DNA of 64,000 bases, from the NCBI GenBank assembly GCA_018064455.1, contig JAGHVH010000010.1:124001-188000 (forward strand). Reading direction: 5' to 3'. This document shows, piece by piece, positions 1 to 10,666 of the stretch (position 1 is the first letter of the stretch; each line of letters opens with the position of its first letter). Both the position numbers and the translations under genes were made by a program. This DNA is from Candidatus Limimonas egerieequi (GTDB lineage Bacteria > Bacillota > Clostridia > Oscillospirales > Acutalibacteraceae). The notes under the pieces were generated by a model. That model saw only the letters and a program-made list of their open reading frames with translations, did no database searches and was not told the origin of the DNA.

Positions 1-119
1 AGGTTGTATATCCAGTTGGTTGTGTTGATACATGCCATGGATGTGGTGACCTATGCCCAGTAGGTGCAATAACTTACTTTGGTGATAACACAGGTTGGAT
101 TCCAAAAGCATTGAAATAA
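1..119 (+). CDS. ferredoxin-like 4Fe-4S protein, C-terminal fragment (5' end outside window)
   Basis: Frame from nt 3 reads VVYPVGCVDTCHGCGDLCPVGAITYFGDNTGWIPKALK*; CxxCGxxCPxGAI-type cluster motif. Confidence 0.75.
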   Translation, partial: VVYPVGCVDTCHGCGDLCPVGAITYFGDNTGWIPKALK

Positions 120-168
120 TTTATTTAATATTTTGATTTACATAGTACTTTAAAGGGGTGAGACATAA

Positions 169-444
169 ATGATAAATGGCGATCCTAATGCTTTTATCGA
201 TAAAGCATATAGTGCGCAAGAAATTTTTTATAAATTTAGAGAAGAAGAGTATATGCTTCAAGGTTATACTGCAGATGGTCAATCCCACATCGAGATTCAA
301 CGTCATCTTCCTTTCTCTCCAAATTTAATTTGGTCGTTTGAAGGTTCTTCAATGCAAGAATGCGTTAGCGCATTCGAAATAGAACCACTCTTTGACGGTA
401 AGACATTTTGGCAAGCTGAAGAAGATATTGAATGGCTAGATTAA
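169..444 (+). CDS. small hypothetical protein (91 aa)
   Basis: ORF with upstream AGGGG/GGTGAG purine-rich RBS, followed by a strong terminator. Confidence 0.6.
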   Translation: MINGDPNAFIDKAYSAQEIFYKFREEEYMLQGYTADGQSHIEIQRHLPFSPNLIWSFEGSSMQECVSAFEIEPLFDGKTFWQAEEDIEWLD

Positions 445-464
445 AAAATACCCTTTAAAACGTA

Positions 465-505
465 TTAGAGACTACTTCTTGTAGTCTCTAATTTTCTTTA
501 TTTTT
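465..505 (+). terminator. intrinsic terminator
   Basis: TTAGAGACTAC-TTCTT-GTAGTCTCTAA followed by T-rich tract. Confidence 0.85.
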
Positions 506-507
506 GT

Positions 508-536
508 TTGTCAATTAAAAATGTTTGTAGTATAAT
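508..536 (+). promoter_or_regulatory. sigma-A type promoter for uvrA
   Basis: TTGTCA - 17 nt - TATAAT upstream of uvrA. Confidence 0.7.
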
Positions 537-563
537 TCTTGAGTCTAGGAAAAAGGAGTAGTT

Positions 564-3389
564 ATGGCTCAAAAAGATATAGTTATCAAGGGTGCTCGTG
601 AGCACAATTTGCAAAATGTGGATTTGACTATTCCACGCGATAAGATGGTAGTATTTACTGGACTTTCGGGCTCCGGTAAGTCTTCTCTTGCCTTTGATAC
701 TATCTATGCTGAGGGTCAGCGTAGATATATGGAGAGTTTGTCATCGTACGCTCGTCAATTTTTAGGACTTATGGAGAAGCCGAAAGTCGATCAGATTGAT
801 GGACTTAGTCCAGCTATTTCTATTGACCAGAAAACTACTTCTAAGAACCCTAGGTCAACCGTTGGTACTGTAACAGAAATATATGACTATATCAGGCTTT
901 TATATGCAAGAATTGGTGTTCCTCATTGCCCAGTATGTGGCAAGGAGATTAAGGCACAGTCGATTGACCAAATAGTTGATCAAGTGCTGGCTATTGAGTC
1001 CGGAACTAAGATTCAGATTGTAGCCCCAATTGCACGCGGCAAGAAGGGTGAGTATGTTCACGAGCTTGAAAATGCTAAAAAGCAGGGCTTTGTTCGTGCA
1101 TTTATTGATGGTGAAGTTCGTGACCTCTCAGAGGATATCAAGCTTGCTAAGACTGTAAAACACAATATTGGAATTATTGTTGATAGACTTGTTGTTAAGG
1201 ATGGCATTAGAACAAGGCTCGCTGACTCGATAGAGACAGCGACTGGCCTTGCTGATGGCATGCTTATGGTAGACGTCATTGATGGAAAACCACTAGAGTT
1301 TTCAATGACGTTTGCATGCCCAGAGCATGGCGTATCTGTGACAGAACTCCAGCCAAGAATGTTCAGCTTTAATAACCCTTACGGCGCTTGTACGCGCTGC
1401 TCAGGCCTTGGAGAATACACTGCAATTGATGAGGACTTACTCATCAAAGACAAGTCTTTGACTGTCAGAGAGGGTGCTATACAAGCGCCAGGATGGACCA
1501 AGGTTGAGGGCGGAACAATGGCCGAAATGTTCTATGACGGTATTGCACGCCACTATGGGTTCTCTATTGATGTACCAGTACGTGATATGAAGAAGGAGGA
1601 TCTTGACAAGATTCTCTATGGTACTAATGGGGACAGGATTCACTACATTCATGAGGGTAAGCACAGCCACTCTGAATGGGATGGAAAATTTGAAGGAATT
1701 ATTCCAAATCTGTTACGTAAATACTCAGAGACCAACTCAGAATGGTCACGTCGTCAGATAGAGGAGTTTATGACTGTTCACGCATGTGATGACTGTCATG
1801 GTAAACGACTCAATCCGATATCGCTTGCTGTAACTGTAGGCGGCCTTAATATTGATGAACTTACTCACTTGTCTATTAAGGATGAGCTCAAGTTTTTCAA
1901 TGAACTGGAGCTTACAGAGAGGGAAGCGACAATTGCTGAACTTATACTCAAAGAGATTAAATCAAGACTTACATTCCTTTGTTCTGTTGGTCTTGATTAC
2001 CTTAACTTGTCTCGTAAAGCTGGTACTTTATCAGGTGGCGAGTCACAGCGTATTAGGCTTGCAACTCAAATAGGTTCGTCCCTTATGGGCGTTTTATATA
2101 TCCTTGATGAGCCATCAATTGGCCTACATCAAAAGGATAATGATATGCTTATAAAAACTTTGCAGGACCTTCGTGATCTTGGTAATACACTCATCGTAGT
2201 AGAACACGATGAGGATACCATGCGCGCAGCGGACTACATTGTCGATATCGGACCTGGCGCCGGTGTAAACGGCGGTAAGGTTGTCTGCGCTGGTACACCA
2301 GCACAGATTATGAAATGTTCTCAGTCCGTTACGGGACAATTCTTGTCCGGCGCGCGCAGTATTCCTGTGCCTTCAACTCGTCGTGTGGGTAATGGCAATT
2401 ATTTGACCGTACACGGCGCTGCAGAGAACAATTTAAAGAGTGTTGATGTATCAATACCACTTGGCACATTTACCTGTGTTACAGGCGTTTCTGGCTCTGG
2501 AAAATCATCTCTTGTCAATGAAGTTATCAAGAAAACACTAGTTCGTGATTTGAATAGGGCACGCGAATTTCCAGGCAAGTGTGAAAGCATATCCGGTCTT
2601 GAATACCTTGATAAATGTATCGACATCGACCAATCACCAATTGGTCGTATGCCGTCCTCAAACCCAGCGACCTATACCAATCTTTTCAACGATATACGCA
2701 CACTCTTTGCGTCTACTCAGGACGCCAAGATTCGTGGCTTTGGCCCAGGACGTTTTTCATTCAATGTCAAGGGCGGTCGCTGTGAGTCCTGCAAGGGCGA
2801 TGGTATTGTTAAAATCGAGATGCACTTCCTTGCGGATGTCTATGTACCATGCGAGGTATGTGGTGGTTCTAGATACAATCGCGAGACACTTGACGTACGT
2901 TACAAGGGCAAGAATATCGCCGATGTACTTGCAATGACTGTTGATGAGGCTGTTGAGTTCTTTAGTGCGGTTCCAAGAATTCACAATCGACTTAAGACGT
3001 TGCAGGAAGTAGGCCTTGGATACGTTTCTCTTGGCCAGCCTGCACCAACCTTGTCAGGCGGTGAGGCACAGCGTGTAAAGCTTGCCACAGAGCTTTCTAA
3101 GCGTTCTACAGGCAAGACCTTCTACATCCTTGATGAGCCTACAACAGGCCTTCATACAGCAGATGTAGAGAAATTACTTGAGGTATTGCAGCGCCTGGTT
3201 GATGCTGGAAATACAGTACTTGTTATTGAGCATAACTTGGATGTTGTAAAATCTGCTGACTACATAATTGACCTTGGTCCTGACGGAGGAGATAGGGGTG
3301 GCACAGTAGTTGCAACCGGTACTCCAGAGGAAGTTGCTAAAATATCTAAATCATATACAGGACAGTACTTGAAAAAATGTCTTAAATGA
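564..3389 (+). CDS. uvrA: excinuclease ABC subunit A
   Basis: 941 aa; two ABC ATPase modules ([23 protein letters not shown] signatures) and CxxC zinc modules. Confidence 0.98.
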   Translation: MAQKDIVIKGAREHNLQNVDLTIPRDKMVVFTGLSGSGKSSLAFDTIYAEGQRRYMESLSSYARQFLGLMEKPKVDQIDGLSPAISIDQKTTSKNPRSTVGTVTEIYDYIRLLYARIGVPHCPVCGKEIKAQSIDQIVDQVLAIESGTKIQIVAPIARGKKGEYVHELENAKKQGFVRAFIDGEVRDLSEDIKLAKTVKHNIGIIVDRLVVKDGIRTRLADSIETATGLADGMLMVDVIDGKPLEFSMTFACPEHGVSVTELQPRMFSFNNPYGACTRCSGLGEYTAIDEDLLIKDKSLTVREGAIQAPGWTKVEGGTMAEMFYDGIARHYGFSIDVPVRDMKKEDLDKILYGTNGDRIHYIHEGKHSHSEWDGKFEGIIPNLLRKYSETNSEWSRRQIEEFMTVHACDDCHGKRLNPISLAVTVGGLNIDELTHLSIKDELKFFNELELTEREATIAELILKEIKSRLTFLCSVGLDYLNLSRKAGTLSGGESQRIRLATQIGSSLMGVLYILDEPSIGLHQKDNDMLIKTLQDLRDLGNTLIVVEHDEDTMRAADYIVDIGPGAGVNGGKVVCAGTPAQIMKCSQSVTGQFLSGARSIPVPSTRRVGNGNYLTVHGAAENNLKSVDVSIPLGTFTCVTGVSGSGKSSLVNEVIKKTLVRDLNRAREFPGKCESISGLEYLDKCIDIDQSPIGRMPSSNPATYTNLFNDIRTLFASTQDAKIRGFGPGRFSFNVKGGRCESCKGDGIVKIEMHFLADVYVPCEVCGGSRYNRETLDVRYKGKNIADVLAMTVDEAVEFFSAVPRIHNRLKTLQEVGLGYVSLGQPAPTLSGGEAQRVKLATELSKRSTGKTFYILDEPTTGLHTADVEKLLEVLQRLVDAGNTVLVIEHNLDVVKSADYIIDLGPDGGDRGGTVVATGTPEEVAKISKSYTGQYLKKCLK

Positions 3390-3433
3390 TATAGAATATA
3401 TGAGTATTTTAGATACTTTAAGGGGATAATTTT

Positions 3434-3589
3434 ATGCTAGCATGGATATTTGGTGCTGAAACCAAATTTAGCAACGCACTTGCTTACAATTTACTCACTG
3501 GTTCCGTCTTGATGCTCTTTGGAGCTATTCTTTACGGTATTTTTGTCGGTTTACCAGTAGCAGTTGTATCATTGGCAAACAAGGAATAA
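3434..3589 (+). CDS. small hydrophobic (membrane) protein, 51 aa
   Basis: Not in the ORF track; reads MLAWIFGAETKFSNALAYNLLTGSVLMLFGAILYGIFVGLPVAVVSLANKE*, preceded by AAGGGG RBS and followed by a terminator. Confidence 0.6.
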   Translation: MLAWIFGAETKFSNALAYNLLTGSVLMLFGAILYGIFVGLPVAVVSLANKE

Positions 3590-3594
3590 TTGAG

Positions 3595-3630
3595 AGCCCA
3601 GCCTTGATGGCTGGGCTTGTTATCTTTTTA
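3595..3630 (+). terminator. intrinsic terminator
   Basis: AGCCCAGCC-TTGAT-GGCTGGGCT then T-rich. Confidence 0.8.
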
Positions 3631-3632
3631 AC

Positions 3633-5645
3633 ATGGAGCGAACTATGAGCGAATTCAATTCTTTTTCAGATCTCGACCTTGAATACTTAAATCTTCTTTC
3701 TAAGGATTTCCCTACAAAAGAGGACTGTATCACTGAGATTATCAACCTTAACGCAATTCTCAATTTGCCAAAGGGCACAGAGCATTTTCTCTCTGATATC
3801 CACGGTGAATATGAGGCATTTACACACCTTCTTCGCAGCGCATCAGGCGCTATCAAGGAGAAGATTGACTTCCTCTTTGCGTATAATTTAACTGACGAAA
3901 AGCGTGCTGAACTTGCAACTCTTGTCTATTATCCTGAGGAAAAAACAGCTTCTCTTATCAAGGATTTATCAGTTGAGGAGAGGGATGAATGGTTTAGAGA
4001 TAACCTTACATATCTCATTGAACTTTGTCGTTTGGTATCTACTAAATATACCCGTTCCAAGGTTCGTAAAGCATTGCCAAAAGGCTATGCCTACGTTATT
4101 GACGAGCTTTTAAACACAGACTTTAACATTCATAATAAAAAGGAATATTATGACAATATTTTGGGCTCAATTATTGCAATGGATAAGGCTCCAGATTTCA
4201 TTGCAGCTCTCTGTCACGTAATTCAACGTCTTATTGTTGATCACCTCCATATTGTCGGTGATATTTACGATAGAGGCCCGCGCGCCGATATCGTAATGGA
4301 CGATATCATGAATCATCATAACGTTGACGTTCAGTGGGGTAACCATGATATCGTATGGATGGGCGCGGCTGCCGGCTCACGCGTTTGCATCAGCACAGTG
4401 CTCGCAAATTCCATCCGTTACAATAACCTTCATGTTATTGAAAACGGCTATGGAATTAGCCTTAGACCACTTGCTGTCTTTGCAAACGAGCACTATCGTG
4501 ACTCGGATTTTTCACGTTACATTGCTGCAATTGATGAGTACGATGAAACGGGCAGACACGTATCTGATAAGGACGTGGAACAGACTGGTAGAATGGCAAA
4601 GGCCATTACAATAATTATGCTCAAACTTGAGGGTCAAGCCATTATGCGTCACCCTGGATTTGAGATGGAAGATAGGCTCCTTCTCGACAAAATTGATTAT
4701 TCTCGTGGAACGATAAATATTGGTGGAAAAGAGTACGAATTACTCGATAAAGATTTCCCAACAATTGACCCAGAAAACCCATATGAACTTTCTGATGAAG
4801 AGACAGAAGTTATGGCTCAAATCAAGGCTAATTTCCGCTCATCTGAGAAGCTTCAGAGCCATGTGAAATTCCTGTTTACACAGGGAAGTATGTACCGTTG
4901 TTACAACGGCAATTTACTCTTCCACGGTGCTGTTCCTATGACATCAACAGGTGACTTTAAATCCTTTATCTACGATGGTCGAGAGTATAGTGGCAAAGCG
5001 CTATTTGACTATTGTATTGGCCAGGCAAGGAACGGCTATTACTGTGCAGAAGGCACAGAGGAAAAGCAGACTGGTAAGGACTTTATGTGGTGGCTCTGGT
5101 GTGGCAAATTCTCACCACTTTTTGCACGTGAAAAAATTACCACTTTTGAGCGTCGTCTTATTGATGCACCAGAACTCTATACAGAGGCTAAGGATCCTTA
5201 TTATCAGGTAATTCAAACAGCTGCTGGCTGTGAAAAAATACTTCGTGAATTTGGTCTTGGTGGACAGCATTCACATATTATCAATGGTCATACACCAGTT
5301 AAGGCAATTGATGGTGAAAATCCAGTAAAAGGTGAGGGTAAGCTTATCGATATTGACGGTGGTTTCTGCCGTGCTTACCAAAAGACAACTGGTATTGCTG
5401 GATACACCTTGATTTATAACTCATATATCATGCGACTCTCGTCACATCAACCATTTACAACTCGTGAGGATGCAATTGAAAACAACGTAGATATACTATC
5501 TGCGTCTGTTGTTTTCGAGAGACTCGACAACCGTATCAAGGTTGCTGAAACAGAAAAGGGCAGGATACTAAAAGGCCAGATTTCACAGCTTACGAAACTG
5601 CTTGAGGCGTACAAGCAGGGAATAATGGTAGAGAAAACAGAATAA
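3633..5645 (+). CDS. fbp: fructose-1,6-bisphosphatase, class III (Firmicutes type)
   Basis: 670 aa; LSDIHGEYEAF, GDIYDRGPRAD, WGNHD metallophosphatase motifs; start may be the internal MSEFNSF. Confidence 0.95.
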   Translation: MERTMSEFNSFSDLDLEYLNLLSKDFPTKEDCITEIINLNAILNLPKGTEHFLSDIHGEYEAFTHLLRSASGAIKEKIDFLFAYNLTDEKRAELATLVYYPEEKTASLIKDLSVEERDEWFRDNLTYLIELCRLVSTKYTRSKVRKALPKGYAYVIDELLNTDFNIHNKKEYYDNILGSIIAMDKAPDFIAALCHVIQRLIVDHLHIVGDIYDRGPRADIVMDDIMNHHNVDVQWGNHDIVWMGAAAGSRVCISTVLANSIRYNNLHVIENGYGISLRPLAVFANEHYRDSDFSRYIAAIDEYDETGRHVSDKDVEQTGRMAKAITIIMLKLEGQAIMRHPGFEMEDRLLLDKIDYSRGTINIGGKEYELLDKDFPTIDPENPYELSDEETEVMAQIKANFRSSEKLQSHVKFLFTQGSMYRCYNGNLLFHGAVPMTSTGDFKSFIYDGREYSGKALFDYCIGQARNGYYCAEGTEEKQTGKDFMWWLWCGKFSPLFAREKITTFERRLIDAPELYTEAKDPYYQVIQTAAGCEKILREFGLGGQHSHIINGHTPVKAIDGENPVKGEGKLIDIDGGFCRAYQKTTGIAGYTLIYNSYIMRLSSHQPFTTREDAIENNVDILSASVVFERLDNRIKVAETEKGRILKGQISQLTKLLEAYKQGIMVEKTE

Positions 5646-5656
5646 GTTATTTTTCG

Positions 5657-5690
5657 TGTCCTAGAGGATTTACCTCTAGGACATTTTTTA
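5657..5690 (+). terminator. intrinsic terminator
   Basis: TGTCCTAGAGG/CCTCTAGGACA stem then TTTTTTA. Confidence 0.85.
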
Positions 5691-5787
5691 TTGAATTGTA
5701 TTGATTTGTTTGGTATAATAAGTTGTTATTTTGTGTTTAAAATGTAATTAATTTAAAGTTTTATATGATATTTAATTGGAGTAAGTA

Positions 5788-7833
5788 ATGGACAGAAAGA
5801 AATGGAATTTGGGACAACTTGATAAGGAACTTGCATCAAAGATTGCTGAAAATTATTCAGTCGATCCTTTTGCTGCGCTCCTTTTGTCAAAGAGAGGTCT
5901 CACTACTCGAGAGGAGATTGATAGTTTCCTTGGTCGTAGTGTAGATACAGTTGACCCATTCCTTTTGCCAGATATGCAAAAGGCAGTTGATAGAATCAAC
6001 GATGCTATTTTTGATTATGAAATGATATGTGTCTATGGCGACTATGACGCAGATGGTGTAACAGCAACTGCACTTCTTTATTCTTATCTTGAGATGCAGG
6101 GTGCTAATGTTACATATCTTTTACCATCACGTCACGGTGATGGCTATGGCCTTTCAGATACAGTTATTGACAAGATTAAGTCACTTGGTACTAAACTCAT
6201 CGTAACAGTTGATAATGGTATCTCAGCTGTTGACGAAGCAAAGTATATTAAGTCCCTTGGAATGGAACTTGTTGTTACAGACCACCACCTTCCAGGCGAT
6301 GAGTTGCCTGATTGCGTCGCAGTTGTTGATCCACACCGACTTGATGCCCAGTGTCCTTTCAAGGACTATGCAGGCGTCGGTGTTGCATACAAACTCTGTT
6401 GCGCAATAGAGGGCGATGACAGAGCCGTTAAAGAGGACTTTATTGACTTGGTAGCAATTGGTACAGTTGCTGACATAGTCCCACTAAAAGGCGAGAACAG
6501 GACCTTTGTTAAGGAAGGTCTTCGTTCAATGAACGCGTTCAAGCGTCCAGGTGTTGAGGCACTAGTTAATAGTGCTGGGCTTGAGGACAAGCAACTTATC
6601 GCCTCAAATATTTCATTTGCTTTGGCACCACGAATTAACGCTGCTGGTCGTATGGATTCAGCAGAGAAGGCTCTTGACCTTCTCCTCTGTGAGGAACCAA
6701 CTGCTGCAAATGAAATAGCAATGGAACTCAATGAGGCTAATGCTTCTCGTCATGATGAAGAGAATCGAATTCTTGAGGATTGCACCAAGCTTTTATATGA
6801 GGACCCTTATAGGTCCCACATGCCTGTCATCGTTATGAACGGTGACGGTTGGCATGAGGGCGTCCTTGGTATCGTAGCATCTAAATTGCTTGATACCTTC
6901 CAGCGCCCAGTTATCGTGCTTTCAAACAGAGATGACGGATACTCACGCGGCTCCGCACGTAGTATCGAAGGCTTCTCTATGTTTGACGCACTTACAGCTT
7001 GCTCCGATCACCTTGTTATGTACGGTGGACATGCGCAAGCGGCTGGTCTTACTTTAAAGACTGAGGACTTGGATGCCTTTATGAAGGCTCTTACAGAGTA
7101 TGCCTATGCACAGCCACTCTTTTATCCTTCCCTCAGTGTTGACTGTAAACTCAACACTGATAACTTGGGTCTTGATCTTGTAAATTCAATCAAACTTCTT
7201 GAGCCATTTGGCGCTGATAATCCAGCACCACTCTTTGGCCTTTTTGACCTTGTTGTTGATGGCGTTACAGAACTTGGTGACAGGAAACAGCATCTCAAGA
7301 TTTATGCTCATAAGGATGGCAGAAAAAATCAAATTACTCTTATGAACTTTAACGTTCCTCACGGTGTATTTCCACACAAGGTTGGGGATAAGTTTGATGC
7401 TGTCGTAACACTTGATAAGAATTTGTGGAATGGACAGGAGAGACTCTCTATTATTATCAAAAACACCAGACCTGCTGGTGTTGATGACGATACGATGGTT
7501 AAGTGCGTTAAGCTCTATGATAAGATTGAGCTTCGCTCAAAATTAACTTCTGAAGAAATTGAATTTGCAACTCCAGAGCGTCCACTCTTTGCAAGACTCT
7601 ACACGTACCTCAAAAAGAACCAGGGCCTTTCTATGAACTCGTTTGAGTATATGGCAAACAAGGTATGTGAAAATGGCGATAACATGTGCAAGGTGCGTGT
7701 AGCACTCCTTGCACTTATTGAACTTGGCATCGTAAACTATGATACCAATGGTGATTTATTTGTACCAGAAGTATCAGCTAAATTTGATCTTGCTGACGCA
7801 CCAGTCATGCAATATCTAAGTGAGGTGAAATGA
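5788..7833 (+). CDS. recJ: single-stranded-DNA-specific exonuclease RecJ
   Basis: 681 aa; DHH motifs GDYDADGVTATALL, VTDHHLPG, GGHAQAAG. Confidence 0.96.
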   Translation: MDRKKWNLGQLDKELASKIAENYSVDPFAALLLSKRGLTTREEIDSFLGRSVDTVDPFLLPDMQKAVDRINDAIFDYEMICVYGDYDADGVTATALLYSYLEMQGANVTYLLPSRHGDGYGLSDTVIDKIKSLGTKLIVTVDNGISAVDEAKYIKSLGMELVVTDHHLPGDELPDCVAVVDPHRLDAQCPFKDYAGVGVAYKLCCAIEGDDRAVKEDFIDLVAIGTVADIVPLKGENRTFVKEGLRSMNAFKRPGVEALVNSAGLEDKQLIASNISFALAPRINAAGRMDSAEKALDLLLCEEPTAANEIAMELNEANASRHDEENRILEDCTKLLYEDPYRSHMPVIVMNGDGWHEGVLGIVASKLLDTFQRPVIVLSNRDDGYSRGSARSIEGFSMFDALTACSDHLVMYGGHAQAAGLTLKTEDLDAFMKALTEYAYAQPLFYPSLSVDCKLNTDNLGLDLVNSIKLLEPFGADNPAPLFGLFDLVVDGVTELGDRKQHLKIYAHKDGRKNQITLMNFNVPHGVFPHKVGDKFDAVVTLDKNLWNGQERLSIIIKNTRPAGVDDDTMVKCVKLYDKIELRSKLTSEEIEFATPERPLFARLYTYLKKNQGLSMNSFEYMANKVCENGDNMCKVRVALLALIELGIVNYDTNGDLFVPEVSAKFDLADAPVMQYLSEVK

Positions 7834-7834
7834 C

Positions 7835-10021
7835 TTGTCCGAATATGATGATAGATATAGTGAATTAGAGGAACTCCTCCTTACTCAGTACTCTGAAGAA
7901 GAAGCAGACAAAATTAATGAGGCATATAAGTTCGCAAAGAAGGCACATAGCGGACAATGTCGTTACTCCGGTGAGCCATATATCATGCATCCAGTGGCTG
8001 TTGCCAAGATACTCTTTGATCTTGGTATGGATTATGAGTCCTTAATTGCTGCACTTCTTCACGACACAGTAGAGGACACAGAAACTGGTCTTGATAATAT
8101 TAGTGAACTCTTTGGCAAGGATGTAGCAAACCTTGTTGATGGTGTTACCAAGCTTGGTAAGGTGCCTCTTGAAACAAAAGAGGAGAGACAGGCAGAAAAC
8201 ATCCGTAAGATGTTCATTGCGATGTCAGAGGACATTAGAGTCGTTATTATCAAACTTGCCGACAGACTTCACAATATGAGAACTCTTGAATACATGCGTG
8301 ACCAAAAGCGTCGTGACAAGGCTCAAGAGACTCTTGAAATCTATGCTCCTATCGCGCATCGTCTTGGTATCCGTACTGTTAAAGAGGAACTTGAGGACCT
8401 TGCAATTAGATATCTTGATCCAGTTGGATATAACGAGATTGATGACCTTGTAAAACGTAATGACAAAGTTCATCCAAACTTTATTCCAGATACAATTGAA
8501 CGCATTGGCTCTCGTGTTAAGGAAGTAGTTCCAAACGCACGTATCGACGGTCGTCGTAAGAGCGTACACGGCATCTATCACAAGATGTACGTTCAAAATC
8601 GTGAGTTTGATGAGATATATGACGTATATGCAATTCGTATCATCGTAAATGACGTTGTTGAGTGCTACAACTGTCTTGGTATTATTCACGATATGTACCA
8701 CTCATTGCCAGGTAGGTTTAAGGATTATATCAGTACTCCTAAATCAAACATGTACCAGTCGCTTCATACCACAGTAATCAGCTCAGAAGGTATTCCATTT
8801 GAAGTTCAAATTAGAACTTTTGAGATGCATCAGACAGCTGAATATGGTATCGCAGCGCACTGGAAGTACAAGCTTGGCGTAGAGGGCAAGGGCAACGATA
8901 ACTTTGAAGAGCGTCTCGTTTGGATTCGTCAGCTTCTTGAAAATCAGAAGGATTCTGATGATGTAGAGGACCTTGTTCGTACAATCAAGAGCGACTTCGT
9001 ACCAGATGACGTATTCGTATTCACACCAAAGGGCGATGTTATCAACATCCCTTATGGTTCTACAGTTATTGACTTTGCATATGCAATTCATACTCAGGTA
9101 GGTCACAAGATGACTGGTGCCAAGGTTGATGGCCGTATAGTTCCAATTGACTACAAAGTTCAAACAGGACAGATAGTTGAAATTCTTCGTTCTCCTGATC
9201 CAAACAAGGGACCATCCCGTGACTGGCTTAACATTGTAACAACCGCAAGTGCAAGGACAAAGATTCGTGGTTGGTTCAAGAAGGAAAAGCGTCCTGAGAA
9301 CATTGAAGAAGGTAAAATTCAGTTTGAGCGCGAGCTTCGCAAGAATAATATTAGACTCTTTGATGAGGAGTATGACTTACTTGTAATGAACCTTGCAAAG
9401 CGCAAGGCGATAGATAATTCAGATGACTTTTTTGCTGCTATTGGATATGGCAGCATCTCACTTGAAAAACTTAATCCATTCATCAAGGATGAATATCAAA
9501 AGATTCTCAAGGCATCTGAAACTCCACGAGATGAAATCAAGGTAACAAAACCAATTCATCGCACAAGTTCAGAGGGTATCATCGTTGAGGGCATAGACAA
9601 CTGTCTTGTCAAGCTTTCAAGATGTTGTAACCCGCTCCCAGGCGATGAAATCATTGGTTTTGTAACACGTGGTCACGGTGTATCAGTTCACAAGCGCGAC
9701 TGTACTAACGTTCCAATCAAGATTGCAGATGCACTTGAGCCAGAGCGTTGGATTAACGTCTATTGGGATGAAAATGTCAAAGAGGAGTTTAATGCTACTC
9801 TTGACATCTACTGCATTAACCGAATCGGTCTCATGGCTGATATATCAACAACTCTTGCAAATATGCACGTTGATATACGCTCAATTGCTACTCACGATAC
9901 AAAGGATGGCTCCAGGCTCACTTTGACTATCGCTGTAAACGGCGTTGAACATCTTCATAACGTGATCAAATTTTTGAGGAAAATAAATGGTGTTCTAACT
10001 ATTGAAAGAACTGGTGTATAA
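7835..10021 (+). CDS. rel: bifunctional (p)ppGpp synthetase/hydrolase, RelA/SpoT family
   Basis: 728 aa; HD domain (LLHDTVEDT), synthetase domain, TGS and ACT domains; start codon TTG. Confidence 0.97.
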   Translation: MSEYDDRYSELEELLLTQYSEEEADKINEAYKFAKKAHSGQCRYSGEPYIMHPVAVAKILFDLGMDYESLIAALLHDTVEDTETGLDNISELFGKDVANLVDGVTKLGKVPLETKEERQAENIRKMFIAMSEDIRVVIIKLADRLHNMRTLEYMRDQKRRDKAQETLEIYAPIAHRLGIRTVKEELEDLAIRYLDPVGYNEIDDLVKRNDKVHPNFIPDTIERIGSRVKEVVPNARIDGRRKSVHGIYHKMYVQNREFDEIYDVYAIRIIVNDVVECYNCLGIIHDMYHSLPGRFKDYISTPKSNMYQSLHTTVISSEGIPFEVQIRTFEMHQTAEYGIAAHWKYKLGVEGKGNDNFEERLVWIRQLLENQKDSDDVEDLVRTIKSDFVPDDVFVFTPKGDVINIPYGSTVIDFAYAIHTQVGHKMTGAKVDGRIVPIDYKVQTGQIVEILRSPDPNKGPSRDWLNIVTTASARTKIRGWFKKEKRPENIEEGKIQFERELRKNNIRLFDEEYDLLVMNLAKRKAIDNSDDFFAAIGYGSISLEKLNPFIKDEYQKILKASETPRDEIKVTKPIHRTSSEGIIVEGIDNCLVKLSRCCNPLPGDEIIGFVTRGHGVSVHKRDCTNVPIKIADALEPERWINVYWDENVKEEFNATLDIYCINRIGLMADISTTLANMHVDIRSIATHDTKDGSRLTLTIAVNGVEHLHNVIKFLRKINGVLTIERTGV

Positions 10022-10666
10022 ATGAAAATCAATAAAATTGTTCTTGGTTCATTGCAGACTAACTGCTATATAGTTGTCGATGAACTTTCTGGACTTGGCG
10101 CTGTTATTGACCCAGCGCTCTACACAACAGAACTTATTGAAGCTGTTAAGGCATCTGGCATGACCAAGCTTCAGTACATACTTTTAACCCATGGTCACTC
10201 GGACCATATTCTTGGAGTATATGACCTTAAAAAGGCTTATCCAGAGGCAATGGTTGTAATTGCCGATGAGGATGAGATATGCCTATCAAGCACACAGTGT
10301 TCACTTGCTGCTGATATTGGTCTTGAACAGACTCCAATGCATGCTGACAAGCTTGTAGGAGATGGTGATTCCTTTAACTTTGGTACTATCACTGTTAAAG
10401 TAATTCTCACTCCTGGCCACACACCTGGCAGTGTATGTTATCTCTTTGATAACACTATGTTCTCAGGTGATACACTCTTCTGCCGTACATGTGGCAGGAC
10501 AGACCTTTTCCGTGGCAATCTTACAGACATGCAATCATCTATCGTTAAGCTAGGTAAACTTCAGGGTGACTACATTGTTTATCCTGGTCACGGCATCTCA
10601 ACAACGCTTGATGCTGAACGTAAAACTAACAGATTTATGAGGAAGATAGAATGGTCCTTATTGTAA
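10022..10666 (+). CDS. MBL-fold metallo-hydrolase (glyoxalase II-like)
   Basis: LLTHGHSDHI, LTPGHTPGS, VYPGHG motifs. Confidence 0.92.
   Translation: MKINKIVLGSLQTNCYIVVDELSGLGAVIDPALYTTELIEAVKASGMTKLQYILLTHGHSDHILGVYDLKKAYPEAMVVIADEDEICLSSTQCSLAADIGLEQTPMHADKLVGDGDSFNFGTITVKVILTPGHTPGSVCYLFDNTMFSGDTLFCRTCGRTDLFRGNLTDMQSSIVKLGKLQGDYIVYPGHGISTTLDAERKTNRFMRKIEWSLL

Noticed and set aside
8225-9163. Minus-strand ORFs of 158 and 126 aa inside rel
   Set aside because: Fully antisense to a strongly coding gene, Cys/Ile/Asn-rich nonsense composition, no RBS; reading-frame shadows.
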